This document shows positions 11,621 through 22,892 of a stretch of 64,000 bases of DNA, in pieces. The stretch is from Cervus elaphus (taxonomy: Eukaryota > Chordata > Mammalia > Artiodactyla > Cervidae): contig NC_057848.1 of assembly GCF_910594005.1 (NCBI RefSeq), forward strand, positions 138,580,155-138,644,154, written 5' to 3'. The position numbers and the translations under genes are program-made. A model generated the notes under the pieces. That model searched no databases, had not been told where the DNA came from, and saw only the letters and a list, made by a program, of their open reading frames with translations. How positions within the stretch are numbered: the stretch's first letter is position 1; each line of letters begins with the position of its first letter.

Positions 11621-14576
11621 AGGCAGTATGATTCTGAGTCTCAGGAACCAATGATGTAAAACCACGGACATGGATTCTTGACCGGATGTATTATAACTCA
11701 GTCATCTCTTTTTACTCCAAGACTTTCAGGTCTTCTGTTGCCTCCTTGAAATTGCTGTCCTTAAATACCTACTGCTGATCACCTGCTCAGTGAAATTTCC
11801 TCCTCCAGAGCTGAACTCCAGGGTCTCTGACAATCACTGTCCCCTTCCTTCTTGGATAGACTCTCTGGGTCTTGGCCATATATGAATCTTTGGCTCATGA
11901 CAACATTTTTTTCCTTAACCCTGGGAAGTGCTTCCAACTTAGCCTCCTTGCTTCTAGTGGATCCTCCATCAAACAGCACTTCCAGAATCATTTTGGGGAA
12001 ACTTAAGTCTTGTCCTTTTACTTCTCAAGGGTCTGATTCTGCAATTTCCAGTTGATCACAAAATCTGATTTTCAGGCAATTTCCTATAAATCAGATTTCA
12101 TCTCTTTCCCCCACTGACTAAGACACCAAATCCAAACTCATTTCATTGGTCACTCCAGATCTTCTAGTGATTTCCAGCCTTACCCTCTATGACTCCTTTT
12201 CCCTGTGCTTCAGCTTTCCTTCTTCTCCTCTGATATTTCCAGTTGGGATGTCTTTAAGATCCTGCTGAACCTCTGACAACCTCTTTCACCTTTGTCTTTC
12301 TGTTCATCTTACCATGGTTTTACCTGGATAGTAGAGAGGCTTTGTACCCTTAAAGGATGAAATTACTATCTCAACTTAAGTTATGACTCTCATAAAATAC
12401 TGCTACCCCTAAACTAGCCAGGTTTATATAAGACATGTATGCTGTACTATTGAGTTAAATGTGGATACAGATGATTGCTTAATAAAATGCATAGGAAAGT
12501 TGCTTATGATGAGATGGAGAGCTGAAAAAAAAATTGAAAAGTCAACATCAGGACCTCCATTCATCAATAAACAAATTTCACCAATGGGATGTAGTGCTTA
12601 TTATTACTGCTTTACAGAGTTGTGAATAAAGCACTTCCTTCTGTAAAGTCAGTGAAGTAATGAGGAATGTTTGTACCTGGATTTATAAATATTTAGGAGA
12701 TGTTTGGATCAAGGAAAAAGGCACTGAGCAAAGCTTTTTTTTTTTTTTTGCATGGGGTGGGGGAGAATGTATTTCAGTTTCACAAAGCATGACATGTGAA
12801 AAAAAGGGACTTGACCTAGAGTCACCCTTACCCCCAGCTTGTCCCAATTCAGAGGCTATTCTGAAAGAGAATAATCATCCAAATGGGGCCTCTCTCCCTG
12901 AGGACACTAATTTCATAACTTAAAGTTGCCAGATTTGGGGAATCAGGAAATGATTTAGTTTTTATACACCCATTTCATGTCTTTCTCCTTAATAATCCAA
13001 TGAATTCTTAGTTAGGATTTTATAAAGACAAGAGAAAGGGGATAGAATAAATGTTTGAAAACAAAGAAATAAACTGAGCTATACTCTGATAACCAACAGC
13101 TCATTAATACCCTTACAGATTTACAGGACACTGACAGTTTCTACAGAAATAAATCATGGTGGTGGTACCAACGTTGGTTACCGGGCATGACTAAAGTGAT
13201 CCCTCCATCTCAGATTTCCTCTGGACTCTCTTCTTTCATTGTCCTGATTCTGCATTTCCCATTTGGCTACAGAATTTCTCAAATAATACATCTCGCACTA
13301 CTTTGTATAATACTAGTCCCTTCCAGCTTTCATAATGAACACAGTCATCACAGAATGTTTGTAGTCTTTACTGTCCAGATATTCTGCTTATTAAAATTTA
13401 GGACTATTTTTGTTTGTTTGTTTTACTGCTCTATTTCTGCATTCATTTTTAAGTATGGTTGTTCAAATCTATGCAATGCGTAATGTTGAGGACCAGGTAT
13501 TTGCAGTCTAAGGGCTTGCACATGCCTCTGTATTTTAGAAAGACACATATTACCTCCTGGGGAATATGCTCCATCATTCAAATGCCCTTTTCTTAATGTG
13601 CATTTACTTTCTCTCCCTACAAAGAAGTGCATGCCTCTGGGACTAAGTTAACAAGTTCAGGTCTTTACTGCTTACCTGTTTCTTTATTTCATTTATCTTT
13701 TACATTCATCTTATTTTACTATGGTGCCAAACACCACCCCATGCTCTGGAGGACAAGTAAGTTTTATTACAGAAGGTAAATAGAATATTTCATTACATAA
13801 GGCAGAATATTCCAGACCTATAGAGGTGGTTCCAAAAAGGTCCTGTTTCCCCTTCTAAATTAAGAGACAGTGGAAAAACTAAGACCAAATATAGGCTCTG
13901 TAATAAATGTTAATTATGAAACATTCTTATATAAATGCTACATTCTTTTTTTTTTTAATGCTACATTCTTTTTTGTATACACATCCCATTTTACAATTGA
14001 GAATAGTGGTAGGTAGAATCATACAGAAGAGTATGTGAAATATGTATTGTTTAAAGAATAATAATAAAATGAACACCTATATATAAAAAGAGGCAGTGGA
14101 AATGCAGGAGAGGGCTCTTAAAGAAGGCTTCCGGAGGAAGTGATCAGTCCTAAGATAGAAGGTTTACAGTAGCACATGAGACAAAGATGAATGACAACAT
14201 TAGTAGTGTAGACCGCATCAGACCATAGTGCCTTATGCAGAGCTGCACATTGGTGGACATGTAATTATAATACTCAGTTCATTAAACTGACCAGGAGTCC
14301 ATGAATGTCAATTCTCCAACTGTGATAGGCCTGGAAAGGCAGATTCAGTAAAAGGAGAATGCTTTTTTGGCTGATAAACATTTTGAAAACTCCAAGGGAC
14401 CTTCGAAATCCTGTAGTCCAGAGTTTGAACTTAGATAGGAGGAAACTGATTTTTTGGCACTGTGTATAAAGAAATGAGCCACAGTCTTTCCTTGATGTTC
14501 TGTCACACAGCTATTCTTTATGACGATTTACTACCCTTCCAGAGTTTACCTTCAGCCTGACCTGTTCTGGGGAGAA
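11621..14576. other. Long stretch without an identified gene or named repeat
   Basis: About 3 kb with no family I can name. Short frames at 11852-12055 (+), 12660-12923 (+) and 13187-13483 (+) look random: no domain, no poly(A) tail, no splice context. Notable only for the duplicated poly(T)-bounded segment at 13934-13974. Confidence 0.35.
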
Positions 14577-14830
14577 ATCAATCTCATACTCACTAATCAT
14601 TCACTCATTAATTAACTCATTAAATTATTACTTACTGATGCCACATTTTGTGATACATACTGGTAATAAAATAGTGGATAATAGAGATCATGGACCTCCC
14701 TTCACGAAGTCTGAAAGAGGAGACCAAGAGTTTAAAGGAATCATTGCAAAAATACGTGATAAGTGATGTAATAAGGAAGTGCAGGGTGAGATGTGAGCTG
14801 ATAGTAGGAGCAACTAACATAGTCTAGGGA
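14577..14830 (-). mobile_element. L2 LINE, antisense
   Basis: Antisense L2 3' end. It begins with the CATTCACTCATTAATTAACT region, followed by the 'gtgatacatactggtaataaaatagtgga' equivalent, GGACCTCCCTTCACGAAGTC and AAGTGATGTAATAAGGAAGT. A probable continuation of the same old copy lies beyond the younger SINEs (15735-15860). Confidence 0.65.
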
Positions 14831-14860
14831 GTTAGAAAATATATATAATTAGGATCCTGA

Positions 14861-15030
14861 GGGACTTCCCTGGTGGTCCAGTGACTAAGACTCTGCGCTC
14901 TCGAGGAGGAGACTTGGGTTCCATCCTTGGTCAGAGAACTAGATCCTGCATGTTGCAATGAAGATCGAAGATCCGGTGTGCTGCAACTAAGATCCAGCAC
15001 AACCAAATAAATACACATTTAAAAAAAAAA
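14861..15030 (+). mobile_element. CHR-type tRNA SINE with exact TSD
   Basis: Head GGGACTTCCCTGGTGGTCCA, B-box-like GGGTTCCATCC, tail of ACACATTTAAAAAAAAAA. It is flanked by an exact 11-bp repeat TAGGATCCTGA at 14850-14860 and 15031-15041. Inserted into the old L2 region. Confidence 0.92.
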
Positions 15031-15093
15031 TAGGATCCTGACAAGAAATAGAATAAAATTCAAGTGGTACAGAAACACTTGAAAGAAAGGATA

Positions 15094-15193
15094 GCTTATA
15101 GATATGTTAATAGAGTTGAGAGAAAAAGCTTATAGATATGTTAATAGAGTTGAGAGGAAAAAGCTTATAGATATGTTAATAGAGTTGAGAGAA
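15094..15193 (+). repeat. Minisatellite, three 34-35-bp units
   Basis: Three near-identical tandem units starting GCTTATAGATATGTTAATAG at 15094, 15128 and 15163, with periods 34 and 35 bp; the last unit is incomplete. The only differences are the length of the purine run and one G/A change. A short frame passes through the units but is a repeat artefact. Confidence 0.92.
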
Positions 15194-15307
15194 TCAACAA
15201 ATACCCCAGAGACTATTAAAAGCAGGAGACAATTGCTACCTCTATGCCTGAAGAGGAAAACAGAGAAAATAATGTTATTCATCCTAATAAAAGCTGGAGT
15301 CAGAAAG

Positions 15308-15496
15308 TGAAAGTGAAGTCGCTCAGTAGTGGACTGTAGCCTACCAGGCTTCTCCATCCATTGGATTTTCCAGGTAAGAATACCGGAGTGGGTTGCCATT
15401 TCCTTCTCCAAAGGATCTTCCCGACCCAGGGATCGAACCCAGGTCTCCCACACTGCAGGCAGCCACTTTACCTTCTGAGCCACCAGGGAAGCCCAC
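15308..15496 (-). mobile_element. Bov-tA SINE, antisense, with exact TSD
   Basis: Reverse complement of Bov-tA ending in GCCACCAGGGAAGCCC. Exact 12-bp TSD GGAGTCAGAAAG at 15296-15307 and 15497-15508. A short internal deletion removed the GTCGTGTCC-proximal part. Confidence 0.93.
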
Positions 15497-15734
15497 GGAG
15501 TCAGAAAGGGACCCCCCAATAGAAGCTATAGTCAATGGAAGGACACAGACTCTTACTGAAAATGTCACCCAGAGCAGGGAGAGAGCTGAAAAGAAACATT
15601 CTACCCTCTTTCCTCTATGTTTCTCTGGACAAACGACATGAGGCTCAAGAGCCCATGTATTTCAGTCTCTGTGGGCCAGCTTACTAGAACTCTGAGAAAA
15701 ACAGAACAATAGACAAAGGGGGGAGATGGGGCAT

Positions 15735-15860
15735 GGGTAGGAATTAGAAGGCAGAAAAAGAAATAATCAGCAGAGAAGCCTTCTAGGAAGAAGTGACTTC
15801 TTACCAAAGAACTGAAGGGTGACGAAAAACCCAGCAGGAAGAAAGGGGAGAGTGTTCTAA
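15735..15860 (-). mobile_element. L2 LINE, antisense, probable continuation
   Basis: Blocks such as GAAGCCTTCTAGGAAGAAGT and AACTGAAGGGTGACGAAAAA match the order of L2 upstream of its 3' end, suggesting the same copy as 14577-14830, split by two SINE insertions and the minisatellite. Confidence 0.45.
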
Positions 15861-18034
15861 GACTCAGTGAGTTCTCTTGAGTTCTTAGAGGCTGGTACCC
15901 AGCTCGAGCACATCAGAACTGAAGACATGAGTTTCCATTCATACCAGTCAGACTCTCATAATCCTATAAATTATCAATAGCTTGCTCTTCTTTTCCTATA
16001 TTCTTAAGATGTAAAAGTAGGTTATAACTTGAGATCTTTCTTTTCAATGTAGGTGTTAGCTGACGAAAATATCTGGAACTTCTTTTTAAGTATGAAATGT
16101 CTCAATGACCTTATGTAAATGTTGACTGAAGCTAAAAGCGTATCTCCCTTTAAGCAAGATAAAGGGAAGAACATTTTCTTTACTTTTCATCAAAGGAACA
16201 AAAATTAGTTCAGTGCTCCTCTTGAAATAATTTGTGAATAGTCACCTCACCTACTTTTTCAATAAATATTTACTAAGAAAGAAAGGAACTGACTTTTGAT
16301 GGACATATACTATGTACCAGATAATGAGCTACTTATACTATTTCATTTTATCCTTCCAATGGTACACTGTATGACATCATATTGTATGGTGCAACCTGGG
16401 GACCTTGGTAACAAGTAGCCAGACACTAAACAATACAGTCAGGTTTCATAGGATTTTGTGGCTCAAAAGTCACAGCTTTTAGTTGTTTATATGTTTAAAT
16501 CATTGTTGATGCTCACATTGGAGTTACAATGAAAGAAGCAACATCTTATTTTCTAGGGGTGCATATTAAGAATGGCAGGTACTATAAGAATCCCTTTGAT
16601 ATAAGATGAAATGAGGATGCTATCACTTCTCTATTAAGTAATAGAATAGCTTCAGGGAGAACATGGTATTTAAGCAAGATCTGAATGGTGTTATAAGAAA
16701 TCCAAAAGTATCAAATAAATCATAAAGCCTGTGGGCAATACTATGTTAATTTTTCCCTTCTCCTGAAAATACGTTCTTTTTGTTAAGCTAAGCAGGGCAA
16801 ATCACATAGCTTCTTCCTCAAAGATATGCTGCTTATCTTCTTGGAGGGAAAACAAATAATGACAATGAATCTGCTCATTTAGAAACTCCTTTGTTTAGGA
16901 ATTCTGTTGGGTTGTTCTTTTGATTTGTGCATCTCCATACATAGATTTGGAAAAGATCTGTCCTGTTGGTTCATAGATTGGCCCACAAATTTTGTTCCAG
17001 GCAAAGAAATACAGTGGTTACCCCTTAAAACATGTCTTTGTAGGAACAGTGCCTGCTATAACACAGTATTACTCACTCTATACCTTGCCACTGCTAAGTG
17101 ACTGGGTAGGGAAACGTTAGGGATTCAGGACTGTCTGGACAACAGAAGACACCCTCCTTTAGGTAAAAGATGGCACATGCTGTGGGAAATATCTGGGTGT
17201 TTTTAGGCACTGTGCCTAAGAATGGAATAAAGGACATTAATAAATCCTTTATTTCAGTGTATCCATTAATTTCCTGAAATGTGTATGCATTTAAGATTTT
17301 TAAGAAATCATAGGGTGCTCTGGACCAGAATAGGGAAAAAAACAGAAACTAAAATAAATGAAGCTGATTTTAGTCATTGAGGAGATGACTTGGTTGGATA
17401 TTTGAAGCAGAGGGAAATTGGAGAAGAGGCAGCCCAGAGATATGTTCGATATAATGATCCAGTTTGGGGCACGCTGTAACTTAAGAGATATAGTGCTCTC
17501 ATTACAGTGATTGTTGGAGGCAAGAAGCTAAAGCTAGAAAGAAATCCAGCAGTGTACTGCTCTGGGTGTCTGGATTTTATTAAAGTGACAGATGAGCCTC
17601 AATCCCAGACAAGTCTTCTTGGTGCAATGTGTAATGACAGAACAGTCCCACGAGGGATGTAGGTGGCATGCAGGATCTTGCAAGCCATGACCACATGGGC
17701 AAGATTGGAAGTACAGCAATTCAGAGAGGAGGTTACTCCTAGCGGGACAGCAACTGGATAACTGCATATTCTCAAAGGACAAAAGTTAACATCCCAAAAT
17801 GCCTCTTCAGCCTGCAGATTATTTTGAGCTGAAAACAAGATTCAGAAGACTCAGGAAGAACTTTTGACTTTCCCCCAGGCATCTAAAATATTTAGCAGGT
17901 CTGTTTCTGGAATAGAGCTATCACCAGAGATATTTGAGAAGAACATGGGCTAGTTGTGGTAGGGGAGACAGCAGGGCCTAGAGATCAGAGTCCACTCTGT
18001 GTCCCATTGGCCCAGCAAACATTTGTTTACCAAA
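15861..18034. other. No firmly recognised gene
   Basis: A weak antisense MIR-like stretch occurs near 16295-16375 (ACTATGTACCAGATAATGAG). The segment 17540-17840 has an antisense AATAAA (near 17580) and two overlapping antisense frames of about 80 codons. It could be an old LTR or transcript end, but I cannot identify it. Confidence 0.35.
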
Positions 18035-18393
18035 TATTTGTCTTTTAATACCTGTGTGAATTGCCTTCCTTCCCTCTGAAGTTCCAAACCACCACCCACA
18101 ATCTCCTCTTTTGTCTTGGGCTAAAGATGCTATTTCAGGTGATGTTCTGTGCTTAGTCCCTCAGCCACGTCCAGCTCTTTGCAACCTCATAGACTGTAGC
18201 CCGCCAGGCTCCTCTGTCCACGGGGATTCTCCAGGCAAGAACACTGGAGTGGGTGGCCATGCCCTCCTTCAGGTGATGGCTTTGGTCATTTTGGCAAGTT
18301 ACTCAGTTTTCCTGGCTCTCTCTAATGAACATATGTTATGAAACTTGTGTTTCATTTTCTTCTGTTAATCATGTCAATTTAAATCTTAGAACA
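18035..18393 (+). mobile_element. Class I-type LTR remnant, upstream part
   Basis: Resembles the stretch at 22440-22640 (CTCCTTTGTCTT, 'gatggtatttaaggtgatg', 'ggccatt..gg..agtactcagtttt', 'ttctgttaat'). Such order is typical of class I retroviral LTR R/U5 ends. Here it is broken by a Bov-tA at 18145-18267 and by the composite insertion at 18394, after which it resumes at 19103 and ends near GCCCCACA at about 19160. Confidence 0.5.
18145..18267 (-). mobile_element. Bov-tA SINE, antisense, partial
   Basis: Antisense 3' part of Bov-tA, 5'-truncated. Exact TSD TTCAGGTGATG at 18134-18144 and 18268-18278. Confidence 0.9.
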
Positions 18394-19102
18394 CATGGAG
18401 AAGGAAATGGCAACCCACTCCAGTATTCTTGCCTGGAAAATCCCATGGATGGAGGAGCCTGGCGGGCTACAATGCATGGGGTCGCAAAGAGTCAGACACA
18501 ACTGAACAACTAACACTGTCACTTTCAAGACCTTGAAGCACCCCCCCACCGCTTCCTCGCCCCCAGCTAACCTCAGAATTCTTAGCCCTGGATAATTGGC
18601 AGCTCCATGTTAGTCTTAACCTTCATTGAAAAATGAGTGACTGGTTGGAAGATTGACTAACCAGAAGTTTAATGCATACCGGAAAGAGATGACAAGAGCC
18701 TCATGACAAAAGGGATAATGAGCCTCAAGATGTGTCTTTTTAAACGTTATCTGTTGAAACTTCTGATTTTTGATGCTTTTATAGAGAAATATGAACTGTA
18801 GAGTTGAATCATGGTTTATCAAAAGAAACAAAATGAACCAAGATTGGCAGTTTGCTGATCTCGTAGGAATAACTTTTCTGGAGAAAATTTCACATGAAGT
18901 GCAATAAGCTTGTAAAGGTAAATAGTTATTAATATTTTGGGTAACATAATGAATTATGATTATAAGTATGAACTGACTGGCAGCTTTTATTTCAGTATTA
19001 GCAAGTGTCTGGCCAGTGTTGGAGCCCATGTATTATTTCATTTCAACTGGATGAAATGTTAAATTAACTCAGAATGAAAATTAAAAAAAAAAATTAAAAA
19101 AA
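18394..19102 (+). mobile_element. Composite retrotransposed segment: truncated Bov-tA plus about 0.55 kb of other sequence plus A-rich tail
   Basis: A 709-bp insertion flanked by the exact 13-bp repeat AAATCTTAGAACA (18381-18393 and 19103-19115). It begins inside a sense Bov-tA (18397-18527, 5'-truncated), continues through unfamiliar sequence, and ends in two A-runs (19083-19102). The TSD and A-tail are hallmarks of L1/BovB-type mobilisation. The 3' part is not any repeat I know, so it may be a read-through SINE transcript or a processed non-coding transcript. Confidence 0.75.
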
Positions 19103-19160
19103 AAATCTTAGAACAGCCAGAAGAACCTAGAAGGACACAGGAGGATGTCTTGCCCCACAA
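19103..19160 (+). mobile_element. Class I-type LTR remnant, end
   Basis: Resumes after the composite insertion with CAGCCAGAAGAACCTAGAAG and ends around TTGCCCCACA, a plausible U5 terminus (CA). Confidence 0.45.
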
Positions 19161-19183
19161 CAAGATTCATAAAAGTAAAAGGT

Positions 19184-19209
19184 GTATATATATATATATA
19201 TATATATAA
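19184..19209 (+). repeat. (TA)n microsatellite
   Basis: Twelve to thirteen TA units in a row. Confidence 0.9.
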
Positions 19210-21009
19210 ATGTAAGGCAGTAGCAGTATTCAGAGAGTCTGTATAAGAAGAAGGCAAAGCATTGCAAGAGCAGTGACAGAGATGAGAATTTTCAGTATTA
19301 TATGAACACTGGGTGATAAGGGATAAAAAGAGTCAAATCATGACCCATGAGGAGGTACAGGAGAGCATGACAAAGTAAGAGACACGAGAAAGTTCATAAA
19401 GCAATAGTAACAAACATAATTTCAAACAAAGTGCAGTTAAACATGGGAAATGTCGACTGAAAAAAAAAATGCACAAAGTAAAAAGTGAGGTTAAGGGACA
19501 TATCGAGGACTTAAGTCCAGGAGGCAGCCTCTCAGACAACTCTGAGACACTGTTCCAAAGAGGTAAGTGAGGAGCCAGGATATATAGGCATCTTGACAAC
19601 AAACACCAGGTAGTCGGAACATCAAAAGATTACTGTTAAAGAAAGACTAGACACCTCCATTTAATGAATCTAGGACTTCTCTGTGTATGGAAAGATGCAA
19701 GTCTGGACTCATTGAAATCATTCCTTTGATGTGCACCTTAACTATCTAGGGCCAGTATCCTTTCCCCACTCCCAATCCTGCATCCCCTCAGTGTGGAGGC
19801 AGCTATGGTGGCTGATGGCTTGATGGTTGCAACATTCTTTGTTTAGTGATAAGGCAGGTGACTTTCTTCATCCACAGAGCCCCATATTATTTTATCAAAT
19901 GTGTTATGTTATGGTTAATGGAGCCTTTCAAAGCACAGGAAACCCTACAGTATATTTCACACAAAAGTATCCATGCTATTATGCATTATCAGAATGCCTC
20001 TGTAACAAATTGCAAATCTAAGGGAATTGGGAGTGGGTGTGAATGACACTTAAAAGCATGACACTGGTGATCAAAACATGGACAAAATATGCTCAGACTT
20101 TCCTATGAAGTTTCTCTAGGGAAGTGGTTTCAGGTTAGCTAGAAGCACACTGTTTGTTTTCAATCTGGTTTGTTTCTATTTCAGCTTTAGTATTAGGAGG
20201 ATCTCCCTTCCATTCTATAGAAATATGATGCCTGTTTTAGCTCTTCACCCTTGATCAGAGGTTTTAGGTACCAGCTTAGAAGGGTGGGTTATTATCAAAG
20301 CTTGGTCACTCCACCATATGCTATTTGGACTGTCAAAGAGTTTCTTACATATTTTTCTTTAATGAAATTTAGGGAAAAAATAACTATATGCTTGGCCTAG
20401 GGTTTGGAATGAAAAGAATAAAGAGAGTTTAAATGATAACATACATACTGACTTTGTGCTGGGGAGAAACAAACAGTACTCTAAGGCCAAGGGCAGTTTG
20501 GGTCAAGACAAAGATGCTTAAGGCAGGAATGAGAGATCTCACTTTCCTGAAAGTTATAATAGTCATGAAAAAAGTGAATCCACAGATAACAGATGAGGGG
20601 CAGGGAAAATAAAAACAGTATGAACTTTTGAAATACTGTAAAGAATGATATTAAAGATCTTATTCCAGACTAGCTGAAGGTAGTTATGTGCTTCTGTGAA
20701 TAGAGGAGTTCTTTCAATGTAGAATTGACTGTTGTAAGATATTTGATGACATGGACTATATATGGTTAGTATTAGCTTTTTCCATGTGCCCAGTTTAATG
20801 TTTTATATATGGTACATTTTCAATAAGTATTTATTGAAATGGCATCCTTATGGAAATAAAATAAAAAATTATCTTGCTACTATAAGAAATAAATTATGCT
20901 GAAAAATTGAGGCAGTATAATAAACTCTAATATCTTGTACCATTCTGAATGCAAACTAAGCCATTTATAATATATCCACTCTATTAAAATTAAATTAATA
21001 AAAATTTAA
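19210..21009. other. No recognised gene or named repeat
   Basis: AT-rich DNA with several short frames (for example 19333-19602 minus and 19827-20021 plus) that resemble nothing I know. Confidence 0.35.
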
Positions 21010-21345
21010 GCTACCATTTATTGAGCATCAAGATAATGCCAGGCACTGAACTAAGTTCTCTGCATATATTACCTTATTTATTTTTTAAATGATTCTATAA
21101 AGTAGGTACTATTTTTATACCTACTTCAAAGATGAGGAACTAAAGATTAAAATATTAACTTGACAAAAACCCAGAATTTAAACTCAATATATTATCAGGA
21201 CCATCATATATTAACAAAAATTCTATATAATGTAATAAGGATGGATTTCTCTAGTATTCATACTTCTGGTCACATAAATAGATTATTAAAGTTCAGTAAT
21301 TTATTCAAGGTCACACAGCAAGTAAGAGATTGAAATAAATTTTGA
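21010..21345 (-). mobile_element. MIR SINE, antisense, split
   Basis: Antisense MIR blocks: AATGCCAGGCACTGAACTAA, AAGTAGGTACTATTTTTATA and AAGATGAGGAACTAAAGA in 21010-21150, then TTCAAGGTCACACAGCAAGT at 21303-21322. The last block should follow directly, so about 130 bp has been inserted or two MIR copies lie end to end. Confidence 0.7.
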
Positions 21346-21599
21346 TTATAACATAAAATGTGGGGACATTAACATAAAACTACCTGGTAAAAGGATTAAT
21401 TACTATGGAAATTACCCTCCCATCTCAAGCAACTAGAAAACTAGACAAAACACATCAAACAACTGTTTTCAGATGAACGGGGATAGAACATGCCACCCCA
21501 AAGTATATCTTTGGTATAAGAATTATTTTACCTTGATGATTAAATAAAAAAAGAGCAGACATAGGAGCTCTGAAAACCCAGTAGAAGTTATCTTTTTTA

Positions 21600-21833
21600 A
21601 GAAATATTTACATTTATTTATTTTATTTTTATTGAAGTATAGTTGATGTACCATATTATATAGGTTATAGGTGTACAATATAGTGATTCAAAAATTTGAA
21701 AGGTTATCCTCCATTTATAGTTATTACAAAATATTGGCTATATTCTCCATGTTGTACAATATATCCTTGTACTTATTTTATACCTAATAGTTTGCACCTC
21801 TTAATCCTCTACCCCTGTAATACTGCCTTGTGA
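21600..21833 (-). mobile_element. L1 3' UTR fragment, antisense
   Basis: Antisense old L1 3' UTR: TTATTGAAGTATAGTTGATG near the start, TTATAGGTGTACAATATAGT in the middle and CATGTTGTACAATATATCCT downstream. Confidence 0.75.
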
Positions 21834-21889
21834 AATAAAAATTCACATTTTATAGCAAGACAAGAAAAATTTAAACATAAAAAATTCTT

Positions 21890-22275
21890 CTCTGCCCTCT
21901 GGTCTTCTCTCTCACCTGACTGCACTGTGTTCTGCATGATGGATTGACCAAATTGCCCCCATCAGCAGGAATACCTACCTTACCTAGTGTCAACACAATT
22001 CCTTAAAAGATAATGTTCCCTCTTGATCTTGTAAGGGGTCACATGACCCACTGCAATGACACTTAGACTTGGACTACGTGAACTGTCAATAACACATCAT
22101 TTGATGTACAGACCTCTGTCTCAAAAACCTTTCTCCAACAGTGCTTTGATCTCTAATGGGCAGAACAGTTCTCACAGCTTTCTAAGATGTTCTTCTTGGG
22201 TCAAAATCCTCAAATTTGGCTCAAATAAAAATTTCCACTTCTCTCTTAGATTGAGTGATTAATTTCTCATTGACA
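21890..22275 (+). mobile_element. Possible LTR, unnamed family
   Basis: Looks like a U3-R-U5 arrangement with AATAAA at about 22224 followed by a pyrimidine-rich segment and TTGACAGC at the end. The class and exact ends are uncertain. A 68-codon frame at 22056-22262 is probably fortuitous. Confidence 0.35.
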
Positions 22276-22289
22276 GCCCCTCCCCACAA

Positions 22290-22640
22290 AGAGATACACA
22301 AAGAGATACAAAAGGAAAGCTTCCTTTTGTAAAATTACCTCCCTCTTTGTACCAAGAAGAGAAAGATGACTCTAAATCTCTAGAGACTCATATCAATGGA
22401 GAAGACTCGAATCTGTAGAACAATTTTACCCTTGTTTACTGTGCTTTGCCTGAAAACTTCCCATAACTGGTTCCTCACCCCCAAACATCCTCCTTTGTCT
22501 TTAGTTGGAGATGGTATTTAAGGTGATGCCTCGGGCCATTCTGGGGAGTACTCAGTTTTACTGCATATCTCCTATGTGTAGTGAGGTATACATATTATGA
22601 AAGTTCCGCTTATTTTTCTGTTAATTTGTCTTTTATTGAT
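22290..22640 (+). mobile_element. Class I-type LTR remnant, second copy
   Basis: Shares several ordered blocks with 18035-18393, including TTTGTCTT..GG..GATG, AGGTGATG and the TTCTGTTAAT end. Its end is interrupted by a BovB tail at 22641. Confidence 0.5.
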
Positions 22641-22720
22641 GATGGACAGGGAGGCCTGGCGTGCTGCAGTCCATGGGGTCACAAACAGTCGGACATGACT
22701 GAGCCACTGAACTGAACTGA
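22641..22720 (+). mobile_element. BovB 3' tail, short
   Basis: An 80-bp copy of the BovB 3' terminus: GGACAGGGAGGCCTGGCGTG through GACATGACTGAGC to the GAACTGAACTGA end. Confidence 0.88.
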
Positions 22721-22892
22721 TTTGTGCGTACACGGAAAAAATCTCCACAAGAATAAGGGAAGAACCACTGGAAAGCAATAACCCAAACGATTTCCAGAGC
22801 TCACAGAAGGTAAGGACATTTTGTATTCCCATCAGTCAATACAGAAATTCATAATACAAGGCACATACAGTGGAATCCTCAGAAAATTATCT

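Noticed and set aside
15094..15193. CRISPR-like array (regular 34-35-bp units)
   Set aside because: The units are contiguous with no unique spacers, and the genome is mammalian.
15130..15641. Overlapping frames of 68-129 codons on both strands
   Set aside because: They run through the minisatellite and an antisense Bov-tA; the same peptides recur wherever this SINE occurs.
18616..19029. 137-codon minus-strand frame
   Set aside because: It lies antisense in the composite retro-insertion, is AT-rich and hydrophobic without pattern, and has no homologue I recognise.
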